Below, in pieces: positions 8,306 through 17,632 of a stretch of DNA of 64,000 nt. How positions within the stretch are numbered: position 1 is the first letter of the stretch; every line of letters begins with the position of its first letter. The stretch is taken from NCBI GenBank assembly GCA_019750295.1, contig JAIEOS010000009.1, forward strand, positions 1-64,000, in the 5' to 3' direction. Made by a program: the position numbers and the translations under genes. This DNA is from Bdellovibrionales bacterium (GTDB lineage Bacteria > Bdellovibrionota > Bdellovibrionia > Bdellovibrionales > JAGQZY01). Under the pieces are notes generated by a model. The model saw nothing but the letters and a program-made list of their open reading frames with translations, did not search any database and was not told the DNA's origin.

Positions 8306-9663
8306 TATTGCTCCACCTTAAATGTATTTTCGTAGAAACTTTTTCCATCGGGTCCGATAAACTGAGCTTTGAAATTCAGTTTCTTGTGAGGAGCTTTTGT
8401 GTCGACCACTGGCTCGAGCATCATAAAGTGATAGATGCCATCTCGCCCAAATAGGGAGCGGGTATGCGGTCCCGACTTTGCGAGTGAACCGGGGAAGACC
8501 TTGGCATGAAGGCCACTGGAGGTGAGTTCGTAAGTCTCATATCCCAAAGTCGCTTTTGGAATGCGCATGACTTCGGCCAGGTGACGGTCCCCCGACAAAA
8601 ACGCCACCGTTTTTTTAGAGGATTTAATTTTTTCTAAGAAAGTTTTAAAAGATCGGGGGTGGTCTCCCTCGTACGACTCAAACTCGTGGTACCCGCCAAA
8701 AAACTGATCCCCACTAATGAGCCAAAAGGGGCCTTTTTCGCGTTTGAGAATGTTGTAAAACCACTCTTCCTGATCTCGACCGAAATGGGTTTCCTCCGGA
8801 TGGCCTTTCTCTGATCGGAACAGGCGATCATCAAAGAAAACAAAAAACTGATCTCCGTATTTGGCCAATGCGGAAGCGCCGGGGCCTGACTCCAAAATCA
8901 CTTTGTTTTTCGACTGCGGAAAAAAAGTTTTAAATATTTTTAAGGACTGTCCACGATAGGCAAAATTCCGGTTGCTATTGTTACCTCCGTAATCGTGATC
9001 GTCCCAAGCCGCCAGCGTAGGGATGAGAACTTTAAATTGATACAACTCTAAAGCTTGTCGCGTTTCCAGGTAACGTTGGAAGATCAATTGATCAGTAATG
9101 GGAGGAAGGGGGTCTTTTCCCTTGCGAGCGTCGACGTAAACATTATCTCCAATCAGTAACAGGAGATCCGGTTTTTGTTGGGCGACAAGATTCCACTGAC
9201 TTTTTTGGATATCTGTCATTCGATCACTCGTACATGAGATCACCGCCATGCGAGGTCGCTGGGCCTTGCTCTCTAGAGCCTTAAAGAAACGGTAATCCAC
9301 CAGGTTTTGGTTTTTATCGATCACATCGAGACGATAGATTGGGCCCAGCTCAAGCTCTTTCACATTGAGAACCACCACCTTATGTGCTGCCGATAAAGAG
9401 TCGTGATGGGTGATTTCGTAGGAGGGCGGTGTTTTTTGAGGTGTGCTCACTTTAAATTCGTAGGTCGTGTCGGCCGGAAGCACGATACTGATTTGAGTGC
9501 TGGTGTCGTCGGTGGCGCCTTGGAGAATGGACAGGGGTTGGGCCATGGGGATCGATTGATTGTTCGACAAGAGCTCAACGGCGTCTTTGTAAGGCATGGA
9601 GCGGGGAGCGGTCGTGCAGGAAATTAGCGCGAATGAGAATAATATAAGCCCGATGCGGATCAT
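8305..9663 (-). CDS. PhoD-like metallophosphatase lipoprotein
   Basis: A 452-residue lipoprotein with lipobox Cys16 (FALISC). The N-terminal part (20-130) looks like an Ig-like domain. The catalytic domain has the PhoD/metallophosphatase motifs: SCTSDRM near 143, GDNVYVD at 172-178, DDHDYGGNN at 221-229, SGDQFFGG near 317 and SGDRHLAE at 357-364; these residues bind two or three metal ions. Expected activity is hydrolysis of phosphate mono- or diesters at the envelope. PhoD proteins usually use the Tat pathway; this one has a lipoprotein signal without twin arginines. It is the upstream member of an operon with the degenerate ALDH. Confidence 0.9.
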   Translation of the reverse strand: MIRIGLILFSFALISCTTAPRSMPYKDAVELLSNNQSIPMAQPLSILQGATDDTSTQISIVLPADTTYEFKVSTPQKTPPSYEITHHDSLSAAHKVVVLNVKELELGPIYRLDVIDKNQNLVDYRFFKALESKAQRPRMAVISCTSDRMTDIQKSQWNLVAQQKPDLLLLIGDNVYVDARKGKDPLPPITDQLIFQRYLETRQALELYQFKVLIPTLAAWDDHDYGGNNSNRNFAYRGQSLKIFKTFFPQSKNKVILESGPGASALAKYGDQFFVFFDDRLFRSEKGHPEETHFGRDQEEWFYNILKREKGPFWLISGDQFFGGYHEFESYEGDHPRSFKTFLEKIKSSKKTVAFLSGDRHLAEVMRIPKATLGYETYELTSSGLHAKVFPGSLAKSGPHTRSLFGRDGIYHFMMLEPVVDTKAPHKKLNFKAQFIGPDGKSFYENTFKVEQ

Positions 9664-9676
9664 AGTGGGTCCTCTT

Positions 9677-10594
9677 TTATTTCTTGATTTTAAGTTCCTT
9701 CATCAAGAAATGAAAGCTTTCTTGCACGGCGGGAGACCAACTGCGGCCTTTAACAAAAGCCACGCTAATTTTGTTTTTGAGATCTTTGGGATTCTTCGAC
9801 GGGAAAATGTAAATTTCTTTTCCTTCGAGTTTTAATTTTTCCACTTGGTGACCAGGGAGAACGCCGACGCCCATGTTGGAGGTGATCAGTTTTGCAATCC
9901 CCAAAGCATCTGCCACCTCGGCGCGAATTTTTAAATCGGGATTGTTCACTTTGTAATGGTGACCGAGCCAGCGCGAAGCCAGCGGAGAATCATGATCATA
10001 ATCGAGGTAGTCTAAGCTTTCGAAGTATTTCCGTGAAGTGCCTTCGCCTTTGCTCTTAATGTAGTCCTTCGAACAGCACATCATCAGTGTTTCGTCATAG
10101 ACGTATTCGGTTTCGATCTGGCGATCCATTGTATACTCGTCGACAAAAGCAAAATCGACTTCGCCCTTGAGCAGGCGTTGATTAAAATTGGTCGCAAAAT
10201 CAAAAAAGATTCGAAAGCGAAGCTGGGGGTGCAGAGCGCCCAATCGCGAGATGTGCGGAATAATAACGTTAAGACCAAACACGACGGGGATACCGATTTG
10301 AACCTCTCCCATGAGCGCGTTCTCTTTGTTTGTGAGAGCGACCAATATCTCCTCAAGTTTTTGTAAATGCGGAGATAACTGTTGGTAGAAACGTTTGCCC
10401 TCCTCTGTGGGAATGAGCTTTTGTTTGATCCGGTCGAAGAGTTTGACCTTAAGAGTGTCTTCGAGAGATTTAATGTGCTGGCTAATACCGGACTGGGTGA
10501 GATGAAGCTCGCTGGCCGCTTGGGTCATACTTCGGGTGCGATAGACGGCCTCGAAGATGCGCAAGTAGTTCATATTGATTTGATCCAACAGCAT
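9677..10594 (-). CDS. LysR family transcriptional regulator
   Basis: A 305-residue LysR regulator. The winged HTH is at residues about 9-68 (RSMTQAASELHLTQSGISQHIKSLED), followed by the linker helix and a periplasmic-binding-like effector domain starting with GEVQIGIPVVFGLNVI. The gene is transcribed away from the von Willebrand lipoprotein gene and toward the PhoD/ALDH operon, 13 bp upstream of it, so it may be co-transcribed with these two genes. LysR proteins normally act on a divergent promoter; the 200-bp space at 10595-10794 would hold it, but I see no clear T-N11-A box. Effector unknown. Confidence 0.93.
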   Translation of the reverse strand: MLLDQINMNYLRIFEAVYRTRSMTQAASELHLTQSGISQHIKSLEDTLKVKLFDRIKQKLIPTEEGKRFYQQLSPHLQKLEEILVALTNKENALMGEVQIGIPVVFGLNVIIPHISRLGALHPQLRFRIFFDFATNFNQRLLKGEVDFAFVDEYTMDRQIETEYVYDETLMMCCSKDYIKSKGEGTSRKYFESLDYLDYDHDSPLASRWLGHHYKVNNPDLKIRAEVADALGIAKLITSNMGVGVLPGHQVEKLKLEGKEIYIFPSKNPKDLKNKISVAFVKGRSWSPAVQESFHFLMKELKIKK

Positions 10595-10794
10595 ACGATT
10601 CTAATCCTTGCGAAAGTGCATAAGTTTACGTCAGTTAGACCTTAATCCAGTTCGCTGTCAAACAAAAGTTTTAACAAATACAATAACTTATGGAAACTGT
10701 TTCAAAATCGGGCAGGTAAATTGTCCTCGATTTCTTCGCTTTTTTTAACTCTTTGGTCAAACTCGACGAAAGATTAGGGGTCGGAGGTTTTAGT

Positions 10795-11862
10795 ATGAAG
10801 ATTTTGAATTCAGCGGTGGTGGTTGCAGGGCTTTCTTTGGCTCTCGGTGCATGTAGCGGAAAGAATTTCGACCTCGCATTAGATGCGAATGGATTCACTC
10901 AGACGAGCAAATCTTCAAGCGTTCCTATAGATATTTTATGGGTGGTCGACAATTCGGGCTCCATGGAAACTTCGCAGAACATGGTGGCCAACAATATCGC
11001 CTCCTTTATTAATAAGTTTCGCACCACCAACTTTGATTATCAAATCGCTGTGACCACCTCCGAAGCGTATCGATCCATCGCTCCTTTTAATCAAGCGGCG
11101 TCTTGGTCCCTTTTTAGAGACGGTACAGATGCGACAAGCCACACAGGTGTCTTCCTGATTAATCCTCAGACTCCCAATCTCGAAACTGTGTTTCAAATCA
11201 ATGTCAGACAGGGGATCGCGGGCAGTGGGGATGAGCGTACGTTTGATAGTATGGTGGCCGCACTTTCTAACCCCACCAATTTGGCCAGTTTCCCTCGTCC
11301 CGGAGCTTTCCTTGCTGTGATTTTCCTCACGGACGAAGAGGACTTCTCACATTCCGGAACCGCGAACATTCAGCAATTGCCCGATGGATCAAATAACGTG
11401 ATCACTGATCCACGTTTAACCCCTATCTCCTCGTACTTGAGCTTTTTAGATGGTTTAACCAATAGCACAGAAACGCAAAAGAACTATGTCGTGAACACCA
11501 TCGCGATCTTTGATGATGCTTGCCGTAATCAATTGGCCACAACTTTCACCGGTCGTCGTGTAGCTGCACGTCACGGACAACTGACCGATGCCACTGGCGG
11601 TGTTAAAGCAAGTCTTTGCGACGACTTTAGCGGGATCATGTCGAGTTTAACAGATACGATCCTTGAGCTCTCGAGTAAATTCACGTTAAGTCGTGAGCCG
11701 AATCCGAGCACCATTGAGATCTTAGTGAACGGAGTCCTCGTGCCTTCGAGCCACTGGGTGTATAACGCGACTGAGAATTCGATTTACTTCGTCGCCGAGC
11801 ATATTCCACCGGCATCTTCGAGCATCAATGTTCGCTTCTTGCCACTAGGTGTGAAGGACTAA
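10795..11862 (+). CDS. Von Willebrand factor A domain lipoprotein
   Basis: A 355-residue lipoprotein, start chosen at 10795 because of a GGAGG just upstream and an immediate signal (MKILNSAVVVAGLSLALGAC, lipid Cys20). Residues about 44-280 are a von Willebrand type A domain with the metal-ion-dependent adhesion site DNSGS at 52-56 and a later TDEEDFSHSG segment. Residues about 285-355 form a small beta-domain (TIEILVNGVLVPSSHWVYN). VWA domains with an intact MIDAS usually mediate protein binding with a divalent metal; here at the cell surface or in the periplasm. It is convergent to the OmpV-like gene with a 9-bp gap. Confidence 0.9.
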   Translation: MKILNSAVVVAGLSLALGACSGKNFDLALDANGFTQTSKSSSVPIDILWVVDNSGSMETSQNMVANNIASFINKFRTTNFDYQIAVTTSEAYRSIAPFNQAASWSLFRDGTDATSHTGVFLINPQTPNLETVFQINVRQGIAGSGDERTFDSMVAALSNPTNLASFPRPGAFLAVIFLTDEEDFSHSGTANIQQLPDGSNNVITDPRLTPISSYLSFLDGLTNSTETQKNYVVNTIAIFDDACRNQLATTFTGRRVAARHGQLTDATGGVKASLCDDFSGIMSSLTDTILELSSKFTLSREPNPSTIEILVNGVLVPSSHWVYNATENSIYFVAEHIPPASSSINVRFLPLGVKD

Positions 11863-11871
11863 TCGCGCGAG

Positions 11872-12699
11872 TTAAAAATAATAGACCGCTAATCCAAGGA
11901 ATGAATAGCCCTCACTTTTAAGATGAAGAGGGCTATTTCTATTGACGGCGTCTCTCATAAGATAAATGTTTGCTGAAGCGGAGAATGTGACAGGCATTAG
12001 GTAATCGTAGCTGTACTGTAAACCCACGATATACTCCATGATCCCCATTTTGGCGTTGTAGGCCGGCCGATCAGGTGTCGCGTACTTCGCATCGACCTGA
12101 TAGAAATAGGATTGATACCTTGCCGACGCAAAGTCGAACTCTAAACGAGTTCCCAGCTTTCCGTATTTTGCGCCAAAATTATATTCCGTGCGCAGACTGG
12201 GAGCAAAAGTCCATTGAAGATAATCAAAATCACTTTTAAAGTCGGTCGCCACAATAAAACGGATAGGTAATCTGAGGTAAATATTAAAGGTGCTCGAACG
12301 CAAAAAGTAAAGCTGCAGTTCGGGTCCGAGCTGTAAGATCAGATCGAGGTTAGGCATTCCATTCCGCACGGGGATATCTTGGGCCGAGGTGGGAAGTAGA
12401 AATGAAAAGCTCACCGAAAATTTGATTCGTCTCTCGTTAACCAAATGCGCACGGGCTCCATCCTGGCGATCGACAGTGATATACTTACTATGAAATGCAG
12501 GCATCACCAAATAGCGCATGCGTCCTTGAGCGGCTCCGGGGTAGTCGGTGATCCAACCGGTGCCTGCAGCAAGCCCCCATTGCGATTGGTGCTCTTGAAT
12601 GTCTGTGATGTCCACCGGGGCAGAGTCGGCATCTGCAAAAGCAGAGAGGGGAAAGAGGCATAGACTAATGATTAAAGTTAATATTTTTAAATCATTCAC
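11872..12699 (-). CDS. MipA/OmpV family outer membrane protein
   Basis: A 275-residue protein with a signal peptide (ILTLIISLCLFPLSAFA) and MipA/OmpV features: GLAAGTGWITDYPGA near residue 42, RMRYLVMPAFHSKY, KFSVSFSFLLPTS, and a C-terminal barrel strand ending in LGLAVYYF with terminal Phe. It should form an outer-membrane beta-barrel; members include the MltA-interacting protein MipA, but the exact role here is unknown. Third gene of an operon with MscS and a small lipoprotein: its start overlaps the end of the lipoprotein gene by 8 bases. Confidence 0.88.
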   Translation of the reverse strand: MNDLKILTLIISLCLFPLSAFADADSAPVDITDIQEHQSQWGLAAGTGWITDYPGAAQGRMRYLVMPAFHSKYITVDRQDGARAHLVNERRIKFSVSFSFLLPTSAQDIPVRNGMPNLDLILQLGPELQLYFLRSSTFNIYLRLPIRFIVATDFKSDFDYLQWTFAPSLRTEYNFGAKYGKLGTRLEFDFASARYQSYFYQVDAKYATPDRPAYNAKMGIMEYIVGLQYSYDYLMPVTFSASANIYLMRDAVNRNSPLHLKSEGYSFLGLAVYYF

Positions 12700-13012
12700 A
12701 TTTAAAACCAGAGCGCATCAGTCGGTCGGTAATGTTGGTTTTAACTTTTTCGCAATAGGTGGTTCCGGAGGAGGACTCGGCGACAATCTGTTGCGAACCG
12801 TATTTAGTGTAGAGCAACGAGCACGTGTTCGCCGTGGGATTTTTGATCTCTAAGAGTCTGTGGTCTTTAGCCAGCGCGCAGCTGGTGGAGGGACCGGTCG
12901 GTACGGGAAGGGGTGAGGCCAGGACTTCTGCGCCATCCGTATTTAATCCCTGAGAGGTACAGCCGCTCAAAAAGATCACCGCGATCGAAGCTAGAAATCT
13001 CAGGAGTCTCAT
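12692..13012 (-). CDS. Small lipoprotein of unknown function
   Basis: A 106-residue lipoprotein: signal MRLLRFLASIAVIFLSGC with lipid Cys18. The mature part contains a Pro-rich linker and four further cysteines (in TSCALAK, NTCSLLY, TYCEK and at the C-terminal FKCE), which could form two disulfides. I do not recognise a family. Its start overlaps the end of the MscS gene by 4 bases (ATGA type) and its end overlaps the OmpV-like gene start, so the three are translationally linked and may share an osmotic or envelope-stress role. Confidence 0.8.
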   Translation of the reverse strand: MRLLRFLASIAVIFLSGCTSQGLNTDGAEVLASPLPVPTGPSTSCALAKDHRLLEIKNPTANTCSLLYTKYGSQQIVAESSSGTTYCEKVKTNITDRLMRSGFKCE

Positions 13013-13887
13013 AAATTTACCTTTTTATCCTTCGGCAGAGATTTAATATTAATATCCAAATTTCCAGAGGGAAGATTAATCTGTTTTTCTTTAAAAACTC
13101 GGTCGATTTCAAACCGTAAGTCCGAAAGAATCATGTCACTAAACCATAATTCATCGAGCCATACCGCAAGACCAAACTCTAGTTTGGTGTCGGCGAAATT
13201 TTTAAAGATGACGCTCGGAGGGGGAGTTTTTAGAACCTGTGTGTTGCGTGCGGCAATTTCGATGAGGGTTTGCTTTACAAATTGAAGGTCATTGGACGAA
13301 GAGACATTAATGCTAATTATGTAGCGTGTTTTATTTCCGGTAAAAGACTGATTGATGACGGGCTTAGTGATGAATTCCGAGTTTGGAACAACGATGACCA
13401 CATCGTTTTGAGTGAGAACCAGGGTGGAGCGGGCGCGAATATCGAGAACTCGACCGAGGTTGCCGCCCACATCGACGATGTCCCCGCGTTTGATGGGTCT
13501 TTCCGTCAGCAAGATAATTCCCGAAATAAAGTTCTGCGTGATGTTCTGAAGACCGAAACCGATACCCACCCCAAGAACCGCTCCAAAAGTTTCGAGACTT
13601 CGAAGATTAATTCCCATGTAAGCCATGGTGATGAGCACACCCATCGTGAAGACCCCGTAGCGGGTGAAGCGCTCGATGGCCTCCTTCATCCCCGGATCGA
13701 TGTCTTTTCTTGCCAATGTGCGGTGGATGGCGCCCTCGATGGCGATGGAGAGGAAGTAAAAAAACCAAATCGCAAAACTCACCAAGACAATTTTGCCTAA
13801 GGTGATCGGTGTCTGCCCCAGATTGAATAATACAGTGGAGTTTAAATTATTCAGAGAGACAAAAAGCCGGGGAAAAAATTCATCCAT
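13009..13887 (-). CDS. Mechanosensitive channel of the MscS family
   Basis: A 292-residue membrane protein. Transmembrane helices lie at about 28-48, 70-90 and 93-125; the last one has the glycine/alanine-rich pore-helix pattern (ETFGAVLGVGIGFGLQNITQNFISGIILLTERP), followed by the beta-domain motif KRGDIVDVGGNLGRVLDIRARSTLVLTQNDVVIVVPNSEFI that is diagnostic for MscS. It releases solutes on hypo-osmotic shock. The small C-terminal cytoplasmic alpha/beta domain is present (DLRFEIDRVFKEKQINLP). First gene of the MscS/lipoprotein/OmpV operon. Confidence 0.95.
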   Translation of the reverse strand: MDEFFPRLFVSLNNLNSTVLFNLGQTPITLGKIVLVSFAIWFFYFLSIAIEGAIHRTLARKDIDPGMKEAIERFTRYGVFTMGVLITMAYMGINLRSLETFGAVLGVGIGFGLQNITQNFISGIILLTERPIKRGDIVDVGGNLGRVLDIRARSTLVLTQNDVVIVVPNSEFITKPVINQSFTGNKTRYIISINVSSSNDLQFVKQTLIEIAARNTQVLKTPPPSVIFKNFADTKLEFGLAVWLDELWFSDMILSDLRFEIDRVFKEKQINLPSGNLDINIKSLPKDKKVNL

Positions 13888-14019
13888 TGAATATCATCCT
13901 TAGTGGAGGGCCAAAACTTTTGAAGGAGCTCGGTACCCTCTAATGATAAAGCGGATTAAATTCTTGGTAAATTTTCTTTTGCTTGACGCACTGTCTTAGG
14001 CGTGAGAGCAAAGGGGCGA

Positions 14020-14784
14020 ATGTTAAAGAAGATTCTTAGGATTCCATTACTTCTACGAGCCATGATCATCGGTCCCGCGGTCGGGCTATGGACTCTCTTC
14101 TGCTCAGTGATCTGCGTGGCCATGGTTTCCGTGGGGCTTCCTCAACGCATCTACATGACCTGGATCAGTGCTTTGTGGGCGAGAATGGCTCTCTGGATGA
14201 GCTTTGTGCGCGTGGAAATTTCGGGAGAGGAGCATATTCCCGACAAACGCGGTTTCTTGTTCGTTTTTAATCACACCAGCCACTACGACATTCTGGTTTT
14301 ATTTGCTCATTCTCCGCGCTACTTTTTCTTTGGCGCGAAAAGTGAGCTCTTCTCAATTCCGCTCTTTGGAGCCGCGATGAAGAGCGTTGGTATTTTACCC
14401 ATCGAAAGAAAAAATCGCGAGAAGGTGATGGCGATCTACCGAGAGGCCGAAGCACGGGTGGCCAAAGGCGATTCATTTGCCCTCGCACCGGAAGGCACGC
14501 GGCAACCGGGACATGGAACTCTGGGCGAATTTAAAACAGGCCCATTTTATTTTGCGATCAATGCGAAAATGCCAATAGTGCCGGTGATCATGCGGGGCTG
14601 TGAAGAGATCATGCCCAAAAAATCACTTTGGATTAATCCGAAACATTTCATATTAACTGTAAAATTGCAATTCTTGGAGCCCATCGAAACGACGGGCATG
14701 ACGGAAGATCACGTCAACGAACTCAAGCAGCGCGTTCGAGAAAAAATGATGCAAGCGCTGCAATCTCCAACATTCAATTATTGA
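14020..14784 (+). CDS. plsC: 1-acyl-glycerol-3-phosphate acyltransferase (PlsC family)
   Basis: A membrane acyltransferase of 254 residues that makes phosphatidic acid from lysophosphatidic acid. The catalytic box NHTSHYD is at 84-90 (H-x4-D), the substrate-binding block is at GAKSELFSIPLFGAAMKSVG, and the EGTR motif is at 158-161. Two hydrophobic segments precede the catalytic domain. I chose ATG 14020 because AAGGGG lies five bases before it; an upstream GTG at 14002 has no ribosome binding site. The last 7 bases overlap the end of the convergent secreted-protein gene. Confidence 0.93.
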   Translation: MLKKILRIPLLLRAMIIGPAVGLWTLFCSVICVAMVSVGLPQRIYMTWISALWARMALWMSFVRVEISGEEHIPDKRGFLFVFNHTSHYDILVLFAHSPRYFFFGAKSELFSIPLFGAAMKSVGILPIERKNREKVMAIYREAEARVAKGDSFALAPEGTRQPGHGTLGEFKTGPFYFAINAKMPIVPVIMRGCEEIMPKKSLWINPKHFILTVKLQFLEPIETTGMTEDHVNELKQRVREKMMQALQSPTFNY

Positions 14785-16178
14785 TCGACGGTCGGTGACG
14801 AGCTCTGAGGCGGCACGGGTGTGGCTTCGGAGCTGGTTCCTGTGCATGCTAACATTCGCGAATTGACTCTCGGAAGATGATACTGCGCCATTTGCGCCGC
14901 CGAGAGAGGTTGCCCATTCTGTCCGCTGGCAGGTGGTGAAGTTAACATTCGCTTTTCCTCGCCGCAAACGCCAGGGGAGACCCCATTGCACGAATAGCAC
15001 AGTGACGTGGGATTGGCCGCTAAGTTAAAAACAGGATCGCGTTTTGAGCAGGAGGCCGCCGTGTTGTCTCCGGGACGATTCACGCACATGGCCGGGTCGC
15101 ATTGGTTTTCAAGTTGAGTTCCAAGGCGGTATTGCGGGCTCATGTGGAGCGTGCGGACCGCGGGCGCTGCGACGGTACCGCCGGTGTGAGACGTGTAAGT
15201 GATGGACTTTCCCGCCTTGTGGTCGAGATCAATGGTCGCGCGGATAAAAGGTCTTGCGTAGTTGATTCGATGAGTGGCTCGTTGTCCTAACGGAGGATTT
15301 GGATTGTTCGAAGCACCCACTTCGATAACGGGTTTTTTTCCCGTGGAATCCATCGCTAAGCGAAAGGCTCCGCGCACGACGCGTTGACTCGGGTTCACAA
15401 ATTCGATGGGGAAGGTCATCCCTGTAAACTCTCTCTTGCAGACCGTATTGGCGTTCCCAATGTCGGGACGGAAGTGAATACAAAACAATTTGCGTCGCTC
15501 ATCGAAATAAGCATGAGTGTGATTCCCAATCATGATCCCGCCATTGCTCGTACGGATATGAGAGTTGGGAAAGCTATTGTCATCCCACGAGGCGCCGGGG
15601 AGAGACAGTCGTTGTTTGGGGGGGTCGCATTGAATTTTTTTGTTAAAATCGGCGAGAATTCCCCGCCCATTGGGATCCACTAACGCAATCATATTTGTTC
15701 CGCCAGTGCATCTTTTGAGTTTGTCTTGAATGTCGGGACTGCTGAGATCAATTGTTCGAGTGACCGTACGCATCGGCCCCTGGGCCAGAGCCGGGTTTTT
15801 TTCTCTAAAATTGAGAGTGAGAACTGTAGTACCACTGCAATCGGAAATGGTTGGATCTTGTTGACGAATCTGTTCGCAGGTCGATCCCGCAGCGATATGG
15901 CGAGATTCGACGCGTGTTCGAACTTGTCCATTTTCGGTCACGTTTCGCGTAATCTGAAAGTGGTTCGGAGGTGTGCCGTTGGGCCCAGGTGATGGGCATC
16001 CGTAGGTCCAATCAATGTTGTCCTCAGGACTGTTTGTTCGATAGCTGATCACCGTCGAATTGAAATTCACAGCGTCGATGTGCGAGGGCTGACCGAGTTC
16101 GCCCACAGGCAAAAAGCTCACTTCTGCGGTCGCGGGGGAAACAACAAATAAAAATAGGGTCCAGATTAGGTTTTTCAT
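14778..16178 (-). CDS. Secreted cysteine-rich protein, function unknown
   Basis: A 466-residue protein with a signal peptide (MKNLIWTLFLFVVSPATA). The middle is beta-rich without a domain I recognise; segments include NGGIMIGNHTHAYFDERRKLFCIHFRPD, which could be a lectin- or enzyme-like fold, and VIEVGASNNPNPPLG. The C-terminal quarter is rich in cysteines (QCDPAMCVNRP, AASCSKRD, SLCYSCNGVSPGVCGEE) in a pattern that suggests several disulfides, then an unstructured Thr/Ser/Pro tail. It is probably exported to periplasm or surface. It is alone on the minus strand between two plus-strand genes. Confidence 0.75.
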   Translation of the reverse strand: MKNLIWTLFLFVVSPATAEVSFLPVGELGQPSHIDAVNFNSTVISYRTNSPEDNIDWTYGCPSPGPNGTPPNHFQITRNVTENGQVRTRVESRHIAAGSTCEQIRQQDPTISDCSGTTVLTLNFREKNPALAQGPMRTVTRTIDLSSPDIQDKLKRCTGGTNMIALVDPNGRGILADFNKKIQCDPPKQRLSLPGASWDDNSFPNSHIRTSNGGIMIGNHTHAYFDERRKLFCIHFRPDIGNANTVCKREFTGMTFPIEFVNPSQRVVRGAFRLAMDSTGKKPVIEVGASNNPNPPLGQRATHRINYARPFIRATIDLDHKAGKSITYTSHTGGTVAAPAVRTLHMSPQYRLGTQLENQCDPAMCVNRPGDNTAASCSKRDPVFNLAANPTSLCYSCNGVSPGVCGEEKRMLTSPPASGQNGQPLSAAQMAQYHLPRVNSRMLACTGTSSEATPVPPQSSSPTVDQ

Positions 16179-16373
16179 ACTCTTTACATCGGGATTTCCA
16201 GACTTTTTTTATATGAGACGAAAGACCGTAAATGGCTCCGGAACTATGGGAAAATCTCGCCACGTCCCCGACGTTTTTCGAGGAAAAAAATGCGCTAGCT
16301 CTTCCTCTGGGATTCATTGTGGAATGATGTTGAAAAGGGGACAGCCCCATTCAGTTTTGTTAACCTTATTCTA

Positions 16374-17504
16374 ATGCGAATTCTCCATCTCAGTAAGTAC
16401 TACCATCCCTTCCGCGGCGGGATCGAAAAAGTCATCAAAGAACTTTCGGAAGCCTCAATTGCTCTAGGTCACGAGGTGACGGTGATTTGCTCCAGTCAGG
16501 ATTACTCACGGCATGAGGAAACGATCAACGGAGTGCATGTCATTCGTTGGCCGCGTTTATTTAGTCTATTTTCACAGCCGGTGACACCCACCATTTTTAC
16601 CGAACTCAAAAACTTTGTCGACAAGTATGACGTGATTCAGCTGCATACGCCAAATCCGTTAATGGAATTTGCGCTTTTAAAGCTCGAACTCAAAAAGCCT
16701 TTAATCGTCACGTACCACTGTGAAGTTTTACGAAAAACTCCTCTCAATGGCTTTTACGAAAAAGTCGCACAAGACGTCTTAAAGCGAGCCGAAACTGTGG
16801 TTGTTGCGACTCAGGAACACGTGAAATATTCGAAATTTTTAAATGCTGTTTCCGAAAAATGCGTGACAATTCCATTTGGAATTCAGGAGCGGTGGAGTCA
16901 GCGTTCGTTAGAGATGAATGATCGACTTAAAGACATTAAATCAAAGTACCCCCGTTATTTTTTATTCATCGGGCGGATGGTCACCTATAAAGGCGTCAAT
17001 ATCCTTCTCGAGGCGATGAAGAGCGTCGATGCTCAGTTACTTTTGATTGGTAAGGGTCCAAGGCTTAAGCAATGGAAAAAATTAAAAGAAGATTTTAAGT
17101 TAGAGAATCGGGTGACCTTTTTGGATCAGGTCGAAGCGGATCTCGATTTTGCGGCTTATATTTACGGGGCCGATGCGCTCGTACTCCCATCGATCAACGA
17201 AGCCGAAGCTTTTGGTTTAGTTTTATTAGAGGCCATGTCGTGTGGAAAACCGGTCATCACTACCGATTTAAAATCAGGAGTGCGTTTTGTGAATCAAAGT
17301 GGGGTTACCGGTCTTTCCGTACCTCCGAGTGATGCTCGCGCCCTGGCGCAGGCGATGAACACGATGCACTCAAACAACGACCTCCGACTAAAAATGGGAG
17401 AGAATGCTCGAAAGCATTTTGAAGCGCATTTCACCTTAGATCAGTTTGTGAACTCCTACATGCGGCTTTATCAGGACCTCGGCTCCAAACAAAATGTCGC
17501 TTAA
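16374..17504 (+). CDS. Glycosyltransferase family 4
   Basis: A 376-residue GT-B-fold glycosyltransferase. Start set at 16374, where the protein begins MRILHLSKYYHPFRGGIEKV, the usual beginning with the donor-proximal Gly-Gly loop; no convincing ribosome binding site precedes it. The C-terminal domain has the GT4 signature: RYFLFIGRMVTYKGVNILLEAM, LLIGKGPRLKQW, and the E-x7-E motif in INEAEAFGLVLLEAMSCGKPVI. It transfers an activated sugar, probably to a polysaccharide or lipid acceptor of the envelope; the sugar cannot be predicted. It stands alone rather than in a polysaccharide cluster. Confidence 0.93.
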   Translation: MRILHLSKYYHPFRGGIEKVIKELSEASIALGHEVTVICSSQDYSRHEETINGVHVIRWPRLFSLFSQPVTPTIFTELKNFVDKYDVIQLHTPNPLMEFALLKLELKKPLIVTYHCEVLRKTPLNGFYEKVAQDVLKRAETVVVATQEHVKYSKFLNAVSEKCVTIPFGIQERWSQRSLEMNDRLKDIKSKYPRYFLFIGRMVTYKGVNILLEAMKSVDAQLLLIGKGPRLKQWKKLKEDFKLENRVTFLDQVEADLDFAAYIYGADALVLPSINEAEAFGLVLLEAMSCGKPVITTDLKSGVRFVNQSGVTGLSVPPSDARALAQAMNTMHSNNDLRLKMGENARKHFEAHFTLDQFVNSYMRLYQDLGSKQNVA

Positions 17505-17632
17505 GTCGTCTGTAAACGTTCCATTTTAATGCAAGATAAAAACTGTGACTTTTTCTTTGTCTCAATTTGAGAATGGGGGACGTTTTTTTTAAGAAATTCA
17601 GCACTTCTGTCGATAAGTCCTGAGAGGAAACT

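Noticed and set aside
17515-17590. Terminator after the first glycosyltransferase
   Set aside because: ACGTTCCATT and AATGGGGGACGT can pair only with mismatches and around a loop of about 50 bases; the T run is present, but the stem is too poor.
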